64,000 nucleotides of DNA from Acanthacorydalis orientalis (lineage: Eukaryota; Arthropoda; Insecta; Megaloptera; Corydalidae). The stretch's first letter is position 1, and every line of letters begins with the position of its first letter. A program made the position numbers and the translations under genes. Shown in pieces: positions 1 through 11,710 of the stretch. The notes beneath the pieces are model-generated. The model was not told the DNA's origin. It saw nothing but the letters and a program-made list of their open reading frames with translations, and did not search any database. Location: NCBI GenBank assembly GCA_034766995.1, contig CM068314.1:37953208-38017207 (forward strand), given 5' to 3'.

Positions 1-69
1 TTATGCATTAATTGTAGAGAAAATAATTGTACCTAGAATATACAAATAATGATTTATATCTCTGCCTGG

Positions 70-141
<72 letters not shown>

Positions 142-1029
142 TCATCTCTAAAGTATACTTGGTTAAATGTTCGCTGAATCTTATAGATGGACATTTATGA
201 GGAATTAAAACTATGTTCTTCGTTGCCTTGACCTAGCTTGCGTGCTATTGAGTACTAACGTATTTTCTTATTGAAAAATACTTAGACAGAAATTTAAAAC
301 CTCCACATATTTTTACGAGCTTCACATGATACAATTTAAAACATCATTATATGTGTATGTATATGTATGTACAATATGTATTTATAAGCATAAAACGTAC
401 AAACATATCTACATATTTTAATAACTTTTCTTTATACATTATATCAAAAAACAGAAAGAAAAAATTTGCTTATTTTATATTATAAATAACTAATTCGTAT
501 TACGTATTTTACGGTAAATTATTACCTCCATACAATTAATTATTAAAGTAAGTTAAGCAGTAATATTTAAAAAAATCATGTTTTAAAAAAAATGTTTGTA
601 CATCTGTTAAAAATTTAACGTGAAAAATATTTTGCCTGCTATCAAATTATAGAAATATTGTTTTTGTTAATGTAACAAGTAACAATTTTTTTACTTTAGT
701 AATTAAATATAGTTATCTGAAAATGATTTTTATTTATTATAAAAATGCTCTCCCTACAACATTTAAGAAATGAATTTAGTAAGAAAATTTATTTTAGAAT
801 TCTTATATTTATTTTTTTTATTTTATTTAAAGGATGTAAAGTTTTTACATCTTCATTTTCTTTATAAATTTATAGATTAAGACCATGATTAGATATATTC
901 ATTAAAAAAATATTTTTTTCCAAAAAAGGAAATATCAAGAATTATTGTAATAAACATTGTTTTCTCACAAATTAAAAATATAATAATATAATCCTTATAA
1001 TTAAGAATTACCATTTTCTAATTTCTTAC
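1..1029. other. Left edge, downstream of Gr gene 1 exon 2
   Basis: AT-rich sequence. A (TC)n-(TA)n microsatellite lies at 72-138. No stretch resembling Gr exon 3 (pattern ELxSxQLxHxKVxF) is visible on the minus strand, and no other gene is supported. Confidence 0.6.
72..138. repeat. (TC)n-(TA)n microsatellite
   Basis: Uninterrupted TC units followed directly by TA units. Confidence 0.95.
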
Positions 1030-1098
1030 CATATTTGTGAAAATGGGATCCTGTTTTCTAAACTTCAAATGGTGAATTATTATAGCTGTTTTGTTAGC
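1030..1098 (-). CDS. Gr gene 1, exon 2 (23 codons)
   Basis: Bounded by acceptor TTTTCAG and donor GTAAGA on the minus strand. Phase 0 at both ends. It translates to a peptide starting ANKTAIIIHH and ending PIFTNM. Exactly 69 bp, the same length as exon 2 of both neighbouring Gr genes, whose peptides start ANQASNLIHR and GSQTAILIHR. Confidence 0.8.
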
Positions 1099-2958
1099 CT
1101 GAAAATATCAATCATATAGTAATATAGGGTACATGTATATTTAAAATTTAGTGTCTAATCTCTTAACTCTCATTTAATACATTTATTTATTCTAAAAAGA
1201 TTTTGAACTCCGTTTAAATATTTTATCTGAAAGTGATTTAATCTAAAAACAAAGACTATAAAGTTCCCTGCAAGATACAATTGCAATTAGATTGAAAATG
1301 GAGTAATTGTAAGCGAAATTTACTTCGTAAATGAAATCAATTTCTCTTGTAATTATTATATATTTGATATAATTTTCATTTGTATTTCGTCGCTTCTCAT
1401 TATTGATTTATGTTCAGAGAGGCTATTCAAATTTAAATTATAATTGAATGTTCTTATATATTTTTGTTATCCTCTTAGTTTTTGCCCTTTTGCATCATCT
1501 AAGTATATTTGAATTACTATTTTCAGTATGCGTGCAATCTTTAGGTTTTAATATTCACTAGAAGATTGTAAACCAACTAAAACTTTTTAATAGAGAACCG
1601 AAACTTTGATAAGACAACAGAACGAAACCCATCAGGAAAAGTATTTAAATTGAATCCAAAACCTTTTTTAGAAATGATCCAAACTTTCAAAATTACCTTA
1701 AGGTACATAACTGAAATATTATCTATTATGTGACGAGGAATACAATGCAATTATGATCATATATTTTATATATAGATTTGTTTTTAACTATGGAATAAAA
1801 TGAAGGGAAAAAATAAATGTCTACTTAATATGACAGCATATATAATTACTTAAATAATATTTTAAATCGATATAGTAATCGTAAAAGACAAATAAATTTT
1901 AATAAGTTTAAATGTTAAACTTAAATTTTCATAAGATTAATATAATATGAATCGTATATACATTCTTTTATTAAAACATCTAATTTGAAATAGAAATATA
2001 TAAAAGCATTCTTTTCAAACTAATCACTCACCTCAGAGCTAGTCGAATGACACGTGCATATAATTATAATGATTTCTATTACATTTTGCATATTATAATA
2101 TGCTAACGATACTGTTCTTTGAAAATTTTCTACCTTTCCATCTTTTATATAATCTTTCGTATCCAAATAAATGGTAAATATTGTAGATACCATCGAAAGA
2201 AACGTAAGTGTTGCTTTAATAAGTATCGGAATTCCAAAACAATCATTAATTTTTGCAATTGATATTAGTAATTCACCATGTAAATAGGCAATCAATTTTA
2301 AAGTAGAAACATCGTCTTCGCTAGGATTTTTATATTTTAATTCAATTAATGCACCATTGAGTATTTTAAATTTGTGTCTCGCTAATAGTGTATAAGACAT
2401 AAATTGACAGGTCAAAGTTAACAATGTCATATAGACATAAACATCCACATAGTCGATATTGAAAAATTGTTTGTGTGTAATTAACGGAAATACAATATCG
2501 AAGAATAATGTAAATGCCAAGTAAAACGTAGGTAATGCTATTGATTTATAAACAAAGAGTTTAGGATTTATATTTAAAGATGTTAGTTGATTGTCAATAA
2601 TAGTTTTATCAACTAAATTCAAAATGTGGATACCATCCAGTAATACACTTTCATATATGATATTATTTATTAAGGATATATATGTTAACATAAATACAGC
2701 AATGAGCGAGTAAAAATAAAAATTACAAAAGAAATGTATACTGTCACAATTCGAATCATACATATTTTTAAACTCGTTTACTAAAAAAGCACAATGAATC
2801 AATAATCTCAAACAATTTACTACCAACCATTTCTTTGAAAGTTTGTAATTTTCATTATTGTCAGTTTTTTGTAATACAAATGTGGACAAGCCAAATAATT
2901 TTTCTACAAAATTTAATGGTCTTATAGTAGAATAAATGTTTTGTTTTATTGTATCCAT
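1030..2958 (-). CDS. Gustatory receptor gene 1 (exons 1-2 of a partial gene)
   Basis: Insect gustatory receptor, a seven-transmembrane ligand-gated cation channel subunit of taste neurons. Exon 1 is 2958 down to 2032 (309 codons from ATG, ending TCT GAG before donor GTGAGT). Exon 2 is 1098-1030. The N-terminus has the family pattern STIRPLNFVEKLFG. Several hydrophobic helices follow, then the conserved late segment with LHGELL and FGIPILIK, and a CHSTSSE end just before the intron. The same layout is seen in the two Gr genes at 7-8.5 kb and 9.4-11.1 kb, which supports the call and the exon ends. No exon 3 matching its neighbours was found between position 1 and 1029, so the gene either continues past the window edge or has lost its 3' exons. 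It is the most divergent of the three copies. Ligand is unknown. Confidence 0.85.
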
Positions 2959-4804
2959 AACTGAAATATGTTGTACGTTTCAAGCTTCTACTACGAATAA
3001 GAAACAGTAGTAGGCATAATGCATTCTTTTGATAAATCGATTTCATATGGAATTAATAAATAAATGGATATTTTCATAAAATGAAGTTTGTTTCACATGA
3101 ATGATATAATTTAATTTCGTAAATAGTAACAACAATAAATTGATTGTATGTAACTTATTCTTAAATAAATAAACTTATATAGAATGAAGTAACAACAGTA
3201 TGTAATTAGTATTTAAATAATTGAAAATATTATAATACGATTTAACTTGCATTAATATATAAATTGAAAATTAAAATACATTTGTATTCAGTAATGTGTA
3301 ACGAAAATATTTGGTATAATATTAGGTACGTAAAAAATAATTGCGGGTTTTTTTCTGAATTCTAACCTTAGTTTTTTCAATGAAAGTATCATTTCATCGT
3401 GTTCTTGTTAATGCCATTTTAAAATGCATTTTTCGATCTGTATTTTAGTAACATCCACTTTTATTATTAATTTTGTTTTAAATTAGGCTATTTAATTAAA
3501 GATAGGCTATTTTATTTAATTAATAACACATCTATAAAAAACAGTATTAAACATTTAGATGATTTATGTCTGAATGAAATATCTTTATTTTTTAATATTG
3601 TATTTCATTTTATTTTCATTAATAGAAAATGAAATTTATATTTTTATACAAAATTTTCATCGTGAATTAATAAAAATTCAATATTAAAGCATTATATAAT
3701 ATGTCAACGAAGCTTACCAAAAACTGAATTTTTTTATTTTAATATCATCGTATTATCAAAAAATATGATTCCCTCTGGTACTTTAAAAACAGATCCAGAC
3801 AGTAACGAATAGTTAGATAATCGGAATCTGCTTAAAGTAACAATCAAAAAAGATAGTACAATTTTCTTGTGGGCTTTCACAAATCACTTTTTTCACTTAT
3901 CTCCCAAACAACAAAAGTATTCTTTTTATTTAAATTATTTAATATATGATTTATTGCTCATTTTTTGTTCCTTATTCGCTTTTCGACAGCGATATCTTCA
4001 GATGTGTTAATATTTTTCTGTATTTTATCTCTTTGAAGCAGATAACATAGTTTAAAATAACTAATGAATGTATAATTGTCTGAATTTTAGAATAAATTTT
4101 GTTTTTTAATTTATTGAGAAACACCAATATTAAAAAGTTATTTCAGTATTCTAAAATTTAATTAACTCTCAAGTATGGAGTATTATGTAACGAAACATGA
4201 TTAGTGCATTTACACAAATATTTTCATACATATTACAAGCAATGACTGAAATATGATGTATAATACATAATAAAAATATTTTTTTTGTCTAGCGTAGGTG
4301 TGGTAGTAATTGTTCACCTTGTTTCCAACTTAACTTACTTGAATATGTATTTTATGATAAACTAATAAATTAAATTATTTTATCTATTGAATAATTCAAA
4401 TACATAAATATTATACAACTATAAATATTTATGATGAATGACAAGTAAATATACAAATATTTGAAAGGTGGCTTATAACATTTTTTTAAATTCTTATTTT
4501 ATTTATAAATTAAATTTCATATTAATTTTTATATAAGTTGTAAGTAGATCATTGTGTATTTATTCTAAATATAATAATAATTATGAATTAATTATGTTAT
4601 TTCACATTTTGAAACTGAATTAAAATAAATAAGTATGTTGCAACGGAGCCAGCAAGCTAAAAAAAACAACCTCTATTAAAATACAAATAATTTAAAGTTT
4701 AAAATTTTCTATTTTCTAAATAAATCAAAATCAACGTCAAATTATATTTATAAATATTCACTATACCTACTTCTTTTACACCTCTCTCCATGCACTCTAC
4801 CTTT

Positions 4805-4806
<2 letters not shown>

Positions 4807-4843
<37 letters not shown>

Positions 4844-4882
4844 AATAATATATATATATATATATTATATAAATAATATATT

Positions 4883-4916
<34 letters not shown>

Positions 4917-4965
4917 TATATAACATAATATATATATATATATATATATAATATATATATATATA
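4807..4965. repeat. Compound TA array
   Basis: About 160 bp of TA units with short AAA and ATTAT interruptions. Confidence 0.95.
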
Positions 4966-6193
4966 CAGGAGTATATATGCCCCGAATCTAGTCTCATCAG
5001 TATGATTTCGCATTCCATATATTCGAACTGGACTCAATTTCTAACCAGCACATATTTAATATTTGGAATCTATTTCTTTTTCATATTTCTATGTAGTTTA
5101 TAATTTTTATATATTATTCATTTTTTACAAATTAAGAGGGAATAACTAGAATACAATTTTAAAAATAGTAATTACTCATTCAATTATTTGCCGAAATTCA
5201 TTTCAGTTTTCATTTTAACTTCGAAAAATTGAACTACAAAGAACCTAATTTTAAATTTGAAAAACCTATAATACAACAGACTATAAGTAAGTATCGTAAG
5301 TAATAGAATTTTTTTAAAACTGTTCAAAATCGGCACTTCATTTAGTCTTAATATTTTCTTAAAAATATACACTTAAAAACTTTATAATTGAAATGATATA
5401 TGAATTATTTAAAAAAACTTTACTTATTTATTCTCACAAATAAATCATTCATAACTTAGTTTAAATTTCTGTTCAATATTGAATTACCTTGTATTAAAAT
5501 ATAATTTAATTTTACAAATACCATTAATTTATTGATTTAGTTTTAATATTGACTGGTTGTAATATACAACTTAAAACTATATCTATAAATGTGTTAGTGT
5601 GTTATTATATGCTATTAGAAGCATATTTAATAATAAAAAAAAAACACTTAGGAATATTTATGTACCATACAATAAAATGATTGATGTCAAATATATATAT
5701 GATTAATGTGTATTAGTTTTTTTGCCTGAAATGAATTAATTTTTTTCAGTCAGGTATATGAATTATTCTGACTGAAAAATAGATATTGAAACCATAAAAC
5801 AATTTAATGCGATTGAATTATATTATAACAGGACATGTAAATATTTTAAAAAGATATTTAAAAAATGATTTTAATATTACAAAATTCAATAATATTTAGC
5901 AATATTCAGAAACGATTTTTTTTAATTTTATAATCCGTTATTATTCAATATTATAGCAATCAATATGTGTACTGCAAGTCATGTAAAATTACTATTAAGG
6001 TATTTTGAGAATGAAATACTCAAATAATTCACATTATAATTGTGCCGATTGTAGCAGTAAACAAAAAGTGTTTGTATCATAATCTGATTTAAGGTAGAAT
6101 CCTTAGAGACTATTTTTTGAATATTTTCTATTTCTTATAATATTAAGTATTCTTTTGGTTTACATTGCAATTTTTATGTTGTTCTAGTTTTGT

Positions 6194-6195
<2 letters not shown>

Positions 6196-6240
<45 letters not shown>
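6196..6240. repeat. (TA)n microsatellite
   Basis: Uninterrupted TA units. Confidence 0.95.
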
Positions 6241-6245
<5 letters not shown>

Positions 6246-6658
6246 CATTTTCTCATCTCAAATCTATCATTCAAATTGAAGAATTTGAACTGCATTTGAA
6301 TTGTATCACTTATCATTTAATTTTTAAGAGTATAATCAATAAAATTTCTTAGCTATTTCATTTCAGACGTTTCTTATACTCGTTTCTCTTTTCTGTTTAT
6401 GGATATTTTTTTGGCCATATGTATTTTAATGGTTCCGTTATTGAAATCAAACTCCAAAGTTTCACTTTTTAATTGCCTTTTAATTTAATTTTTAAAAATA
6501 TTCTCTTTTTATAATTATTTATCAGTATTTTAATAAATGTTTCGTTGTAAATAATTCAAGTTCTATACCTATTTAATAATATTATCATTCATTATTAAAA
6601 ATTCGTGTATTTAAATGCACAGTAAAAATGAGAATTACTGTAATGTTTAAATAGTACT

Positions 6659-6660
<2 letters not shown>

Positions 6661-6738
<78 letters not shown>

Positions 6739-6751
6739 CATATATCTGTAT

Positions 6752-6794
<43 letters not shown>
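6661..6794. repeat. (TATC)n-(TA)n-(CA)n-(TA)n compound array
   Basis: TATC tetramers change into TA, then CA, then TA again. Confidence 0.95.
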
Positions 6795-6808
6795 ATTATG
6801 TATCTTCT

Positions 6809-6925
6809 TTAATTGCAGATTAGATAAACATGAAAACAATTATTTAGAAGTTAATAGACATAACAAAAATTGTGAGCATTAATAGGTCTTTGTTTTAACA
6901 TTGTCTCTTCCTCTGTTTACTTTAT
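6809..6925 (-). other. Conserved block downstream of Gr gene 2 exon 3
   Basis: About 115 bp that align closely with 9205-9320 downstream of Gr gene 3, with shared words such as AGATTAGATAAACATGAAAA and GTTTACTTTA on the plus strand. On the minus strand it begins 51 bp after the exon 3 donor. It may contain the terminal exon or 3' UTR. A phase-0 reading after an AG gives EETMLKQRPI, followed by a stop after 19 residues, which does not look like the usual Gr C-terminus. Role unresolved. Confidence 0.5.
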
Positions 6926-6975
6926 ATCATCTCCTCTACTACTCTGTCTATACATATATATGTATAATATCTTAC

Positions 6976-7065
6976 CAAATTAAGTAAAGAATAATCAAGC
7001 GGAAAAAAGCCATATGCAGAGAATGATACTTTTTGATGCATCAGTTGGATTGAGAATAATTCTAC
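6976..7065 (-). CDS. Gr gene 2, exon 3 (30 codons)
   Basis: Acceptor TTTTATAG, donor GTAAGA, phase 0. The peptide contains VELFSIQLMHQKVSFSAYG, the conserved segment before TM7 of insect Grs, and ends in LDYSLLNL. Confidence 0.85.
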
Positions 7066-8532
7066 CTATAAAAAATTGACAGTACATATATGGGTCTAAA
7101 TGAATATTAACAAAATATTTAAATATTAGTGATTAAACTTCCATTGAGTGATAATTAATTTTGTAATTGAGGTACCTTCTAATAAATAAAATAATTTATG
7201 AAGATAATTTAAAAGTATATATAGATATATTAGATTTAGAAATATTTATGTAAATACAATAATGAAAAATGTAATATTTTTAGAAAAAAAATCATTTCTG
7301 TTATTGTCTTATGGATTTGTTGTAGTGGTTTCAATATTCTTTAATATTTTCTGTAGATGGAAAAATGCATTTTCTTATATTTGTTTTGTTATATAAAATG
7401 AAAGGAATAAAATATTTTCATAAATAAAAAAAATTAAATACACAAACACTCACCCTTAAGGATTCGTTAGAATTATTAATGTAATATTTCTGACGATGAA
7501 TTAAATTAGATGCTTGGTTTGCCTTGAATATAACATATTACTAATAAATGCTATTATTGGAAAAGCATGAACCTTTGCAATAATTTATATTACCATATCT
7601 TTCGTAGTTGAACACATATGAGTAATAATCCATATTTCCATAAAATTTAAAAATGTAGAAATAAATGTTCCAAAATTTATTAAGGAAAAAATTAAATTAT
7701 TTTTGATATTATCTTGAAAGTAGAGATAGTAATAAAATAATTTAACAACTATCAAAAAAAAACAAATAGCAGTTTTAACAAGAACCGGTATTCCGAATAT
7801 TGTATTAATTTCTTCTGCTACTGTGCAAAGTTGCCCATGTAAAGAAGGAACAGTTTTTAAAATTTCACTTCTTTTAGATGATGAAGTGCTGTGATTTTCT
7901 ATTTCAATTAAAATTTCATTCAATATTTGAAAACGATTTTTTATTATCATTAAATAAATGACAAACTGTACTACCACCAACACTGCTGGAGCAACCAAAA
8001 ATAATGGTAATAAAGTTATAATATTCCAGAATATTTCATTTTCATCCAGTATCCAAATATTCATTATCGCATAGGAAAAAAGTAAAACATATACGTAAGA
8101 AACCATTAAAATAATATTTTTTTTATGAATAAAAGTTTTGATTGTTATATTATTATTCAAAATTGTTTGATCAATTTCGTTAACTCTTATGACACAATTT
8201 TTAAGATTATTTTGATAAATGACACTATTAATAATAATAACGCATGAGTATGCTGCAATAATATACGCCTGAGAATTATGGATAATTGACCATATTGAAG
8301 ATTTCATATATTCTGCAAAAGAATCTGATAATTTTATATTTCTTTTTAAAGAGACATGAAAGCTACACAAAGCTATTATTTTAAATAAACAGTTAATAAA
8401 TGTCCATGAGTGAGATAATATGTATCTTTTTTGTTCCTGAGTAATTAATTGAAATGCTGTTATACCAAAAAATCTCTCTGTGTAATATAACGGTTTTAAT
8501 AACGAATAGACGTCTATTATTTTCGGCGACAT
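6976..8532 (-). CDS. Gustatory receptor gene 2 (exons 1-3)
   Basis: Insect gustatory receptor. Exon 1 is 8532-7594 (313 codons), exon 2 is 7522-7454 (23 codons) and exon 3 is 7065-6976 (30 codons), all joined in phase 0 by GT..AG introns. An upstream in-frame ATG at 8556 exists. The ATG at 8532 (MSPKIIDVYSLLKPLYYTERFFG region) is preferred because it gives nearly the same exon 1 length as gene 3 (314 codons). Conserved parts are the N-terminal LLKPLYYTERFFG, the late LHGQLC and FGIPVLVK segments, and exon 3 with FSIQLMHQKVSFSAYGFF followed by PLDY. The three exons give 366 residues, so roughly 15-20 residues of the last helix are still missing. The canonical TYhhhhQF exon was not recognised downstream, so function is uncertain. 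Ligand is unknown. Confidence 0.88.
7454..7522 (-). CDS. Gr gene 2, exon 2 (23 codons)
   Basis: Acceptor ATTCAAG, donor GTGAGT, phase 0 at both ends. The peptide begins ANQASNLIHRQKYY and ends NESLR. Same length as the corresponding exons of the two sister genes. Confidence 0.82.
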
Positions 8533-8872
8533 CTTTGAATTGTAACTATGAATCAATTGATTTTCTTTAAATATTCGTACAATTCATATAATTATATTGT
8601 AATACAATTATATTCTTCTTAAAGACTTATCGTTGCTCTCACATTTAACTTCATAATAAAAATATTTGTCTAAAATTTACCTTTAATATATTTATATATT
8701 TTTTTTATAATTACAAAATTTACTGAGTTTTTTCCAATTATCTAAATTGAATAATATAATCCATTAGTACTAACATAAATTAATAATGAATATTGAAAGA
8801 TATTTTTATTTTTAATTTATTTCCATGAACAAAATAAAATAATACACACATAACCATACACTTCAATACATA

Positions 8873-8897
8873 CGTACACACACACACACACATATAA

Positions 8898-8946
<49 letters not shown>
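8873..8946. repeat. (CA)n-(TA)n microsatellite
   Basis: CA units followed by TA units, upstream of Gr gene 2. Confidence 0.95.
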
Positions 8947-8948
<2 letters not shown>

Positions 8949-9204
8949 GTATTAATTCTAAATTGATTATTAATTCCATTTCATTTCAATACGTTTCTAA
9001 TGTTACTGACGTATTTTGGTAGGCCTAATATTTTTTTATAAAACATGTAACTTAATTTAAAATTATCAAATTTATTTACTCTCGATTTAAATTTATATCT
9101 GTTTCAAAATAAAAGGCGTTGATTTGAATACTAAATTTACATAATCGTGAAATATGATATAACACTTAAAATTTTATTTTTATATTTTTTACCTTATATA
9201 TTTA

Positions 9205-9320
9205 GTTTAATTACAGATTAGATAAACATGAAAATACTTATTTAGAAATTAAGAGATATGACAAAAATCTGGGCATGATAGCTCTTTGTTGCAATATTGT
9301 CCCTTCCTGAGTTTACTTTA
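9205..9320 (-). other. Conserved block downstream of Gr gene 3 exon 3
   Basis: Counterpart of 6809-6925, in the same position and orientation relative to exon 3. A phase-0 reading after the CTCAG acceptor gives EGTILQQRAIM, then a stop. Another frame gives a hydrophobic end, IFVISLNF followed by a stop. Neither is a clear Gr C-terminus. It is either the terminal exon plus 3' UTR or duplicated noncoding sequence. Confidence 0.5.
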
Positions 9321-9442
9321 CATATATAAATGTTATACTTAAAATTAAGCTTTAAAACTTATTATGAATTATTAAACGTATTGTGTCTAAAATAATAAAT
9401 ATTTTTAAAAATAATATATTTTCATTATCTGCAATTTCTTAC

Positions 9443-9532
9443 CAAATATAAAGCCGTGTAATCTAATGAAAAAAGCCCATACGCTGTAAAATTTACTTTG
9501 TGATGCACCAACTGCAGAGAAAGTAATTCAAT
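9443..9532 (-). CDS. Gr gene 3, exon 3 (30 codons)
   Basis: Acceptor TTTTACAG, donor GTAAGA, phase 0. The peptide IELLSLQLVHHKVNFTAYG, then LFSLDYTALYL, matches exon 3 of gene 2 position by position. Confidence 0.87.
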
Positions 9533-9906
9533 CTGTAAAATAAAATAAATATTATCCAAATACCTTCATTTGCACAAATTACTCGTTCGAATTAATATAT
9601 AACATAGTTTATCTTTATCAAGTAATTATTTAAATATAAGAGTGAGAAAAAGTTTACTCTCAAATCATATTTCTTATTATATTTTCATATTACTCACGTT
9701 AAAACATATATGCTGGTAATAATTTTATCATCGTTTTTGCATAAAAATACTAAAAATCTTTCTTTTTAAATAGTATTTTTGTATTTATCTATTTTGATTT
9801 TATTTGTCTAACCGTGACGTTACCAAATGAATGGTGGCGCCATATCATAGAAATTTAACAAACTTATCAAACGACCCTCGTTTTATGGAAGCTCAGTGGG
9901 TAATCA

Positions 9907-9956
<50 letters not shown>

Positions 9957-11109
9957 ATATATGTATATATATATAGAGAGAGAGAGAGAGAGACGAGCTA
10001 CAATTAAAATTTGTATGTATGACTTACCATTAAAGAATTATTGAAATTGTCAGCACGAAATAATGAACGATGAATTAAAATAGCTGTTTGACTACCCTGT
10101 AGTAAAGTTTATAAATTTATTGGATATCTACATATTATGATTTATAGAAATAGATATTAAATATTACCGTGTCTTTCGTAGTGGAACATACATGACAAAT
10201 AAAAATTACTTCCAACACGTTAATTCCCGAATATATAAATGTACCGAGAGTTATGTTTGATATAAATGTATCATTGATGTTACTTTGTAAAAAAACATAT
10301 TTTGTGAAAATTGAAATCACTAAACCAAAAAAAGAAGTAGCAATTTTAAGAAGAATGGGTATTCCAAATACAGTATTTATATTTTTTGCTACTGTACAAA
10401 GGTTTCCATGTAAAAAAGCTATTGTATTTAAAAAGTCCGATGTATTTGGTGATGTTAATTTTGAATTATTTTTCATATTTACCAAAGAATTATTAATTAT
10501 TTGAAATCGCTTTCGAATCAATAATAAATAAGTAGTAAATTGTATTCGTACAAAAAGATTTGTAGCAAATATCAATGAAATTAATGTATTCACAATTCTT
10601 AAAAACACTCCTTCAAATGTAATAAATGTTAAATTATAAACTAATAACACAACAATTTCAACAATAGATTCAGAAGCCAATCCAATTACAAGTTTATTTG
10701 AAATAAAATTTGTTGATACTAGTTTTTCATTTATAATAATATTATCAATCCTATTGATCATTTCAATACATTTGCAAAGAAGGTTTTCATAAAATGAAAA
10801 ATTAATATTAATGATAAGAAATCCGATTGATAATGTATAGAGTAAACTCAAATTAATTTTAAACCATATTGTGGATTTAATTCCATTAAAAATCATTTTA
10901 ACGAAACTCATAGACAAGATATCTGAATAAAAAATACTAATAACTATTGCTATTTTAATAATAAAATTTAAAAACTTCCACACAATTGATATTTTATATC
11001 GTCCATATTCTTCATCACTTAACTGAAATGATGTCATTCCAAAAAATCTTTCAGCATAATATAAAGGTCTAAGAGAATAATATATATCTTTTTTCTTATA
11101 TTTTTCCAT
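9443..11109 (-). CDS. Gustatory receptor gene 3 (exons 1-3)
   Basis: Insect gustatory receptor, closest to gene 2. Exon 1 is 11109-10168 (314 codons, ending ACG before donor GTAATA), exon 2 is 10096-10028 (23 codons) and exon 3 is 9532-9443 (30 codons), all phase 0. The N-terminus carries SLRPLYYAERFFGM. The late part of exon 1 carries FLHGNLCTVAKNINTVFGIP, and exon 3 carries IELLSLQLVHHKVNFTAYG. No in-frame stop or frameshift occurs across 367 codons, so this copy looks intact up to exon 3. The last exon with the TYhhhhQF signature was not confirmed. A conserved block and a possible degenerate remnant lie just downstream. The tandem position with genes 1 and 2 on the same strand indicates local duplication. 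Ligand is unknown. Confidence 0.9.
9833..9900. other. Less AT-rich patch inside Gr gene 3 intron 2
   Basis: A short patch with GGCGCC and a higher GC content sits between exon 2 and exon 3, next to a (TA)n-(GA)n array. I do not recognise it. It could be a scrap of a mobile element. Confidence 0.25.
9909..9993. repeat. (TA)n-(GA)n array in Gr gene 3 intron 2
   Basis: TA units with CATATG breaks, ending in GA units. Confidence 0.95.
10028..10096 (-). CDS. Gr gene 3, exon 2 (23 codons)
   Basis: Acceptor CTACAG, donor GTAAGT, phase 0. The peptide begins GSQTAILIHRSLFR and ends NNSLM. Same 69-bp length as exon 2 of genes 1 and 2. Confidence 0.84.
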
Positions 11110-11480
11110 TTTCTCCTTGTAACAAATGAAATGTGGAAGTAATATTTCTTATTAGAACTATCTACTTTTATAGGTCCTTCTATTATAAACACTAATATAA
11201 CATCAAATGAGCTTTTACTTAATAACTTTACATATTAAAATAACACTTTGACATATTAATGCTTTTTTGACAAGAAACAACACATTTCAATCATTTTTTA
11301 CTTTTACATAAATCAATAAATAGCTTAAACTATATTATATATTAACGAAATGAATATTAATGCATTTAAGAACATTAATATAAATGAAGGTTATAATTTT
11401 TACCGATATTTTCTTTGGTATTTCATAAATAACAAATATAAGAGAATTTTTCGAGTTATCAAAGGAATATATGTTTTTTT

Positions 11481-11482
<2 letters not shown>
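11110..11482. other. Upstream region of Gr gene 3
   Basis: AT-rich 5' flank of the receptor gene. No clear core promoter element stands out from the general A+T richness. Confidence 0.4.

Positions 11483-11532
<50 letters not shown>
11483..11532. repeat. (TA)n array abutting the mariner left end
   Basis: TA units run directly into the mariner terminal repeat. Confidence 0.95.
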
Positions 11533-11536
<4 letters not shown>

Positions 11537-11560
11537 TAGAATGAAAAGTTCCAGGATTAA
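11533..11560 (+). repeat. Mariner left terminal inverted repeat
   Basis: Matches the reverse complement of 12675-12702 over GGTAGxxxGAAAAGTT. Preceded by TA. Confidence 0.75.
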
Positions 11561-11710
11561 CATATAGATGGCGCCTCTACGCTCAACATTTTGATGAGGT
11601 TGCATGACTTTATTCTTCATATGATTATGTTCGAAGTTTCAAGTCAATAAGTTGTTCAGTATTGGTTTGACATCCCGCCGAAGTGAACTACTCAAGCATC
11701 GTTTTTAAAA

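Larger units (their letters stand above)
2959..6808. other. Spacer between Gr genes 1 and 2
   Basis: AT-rich, with no supported gene. It holds (TA)n arrays at 4807-4965, 6196-6240 and 6661-6794. Open frames here are short or encode only Ile-Tyr runs from the TA arrays. Confidence 0.6.

Noticed and set aside
8533..8556. Upstream ATG of Gr gene 2 exon 1
   Set aside because: Gives eight extra residues not seen in the sister gene; the ATG at 8532 aligns with the start of gene 3.
10253..10504. Plus-strand 83-codon frame
   Set aside because: Antisense to Gr gene 3 exon 1, whose minus-strand reading is clearly a receptor.
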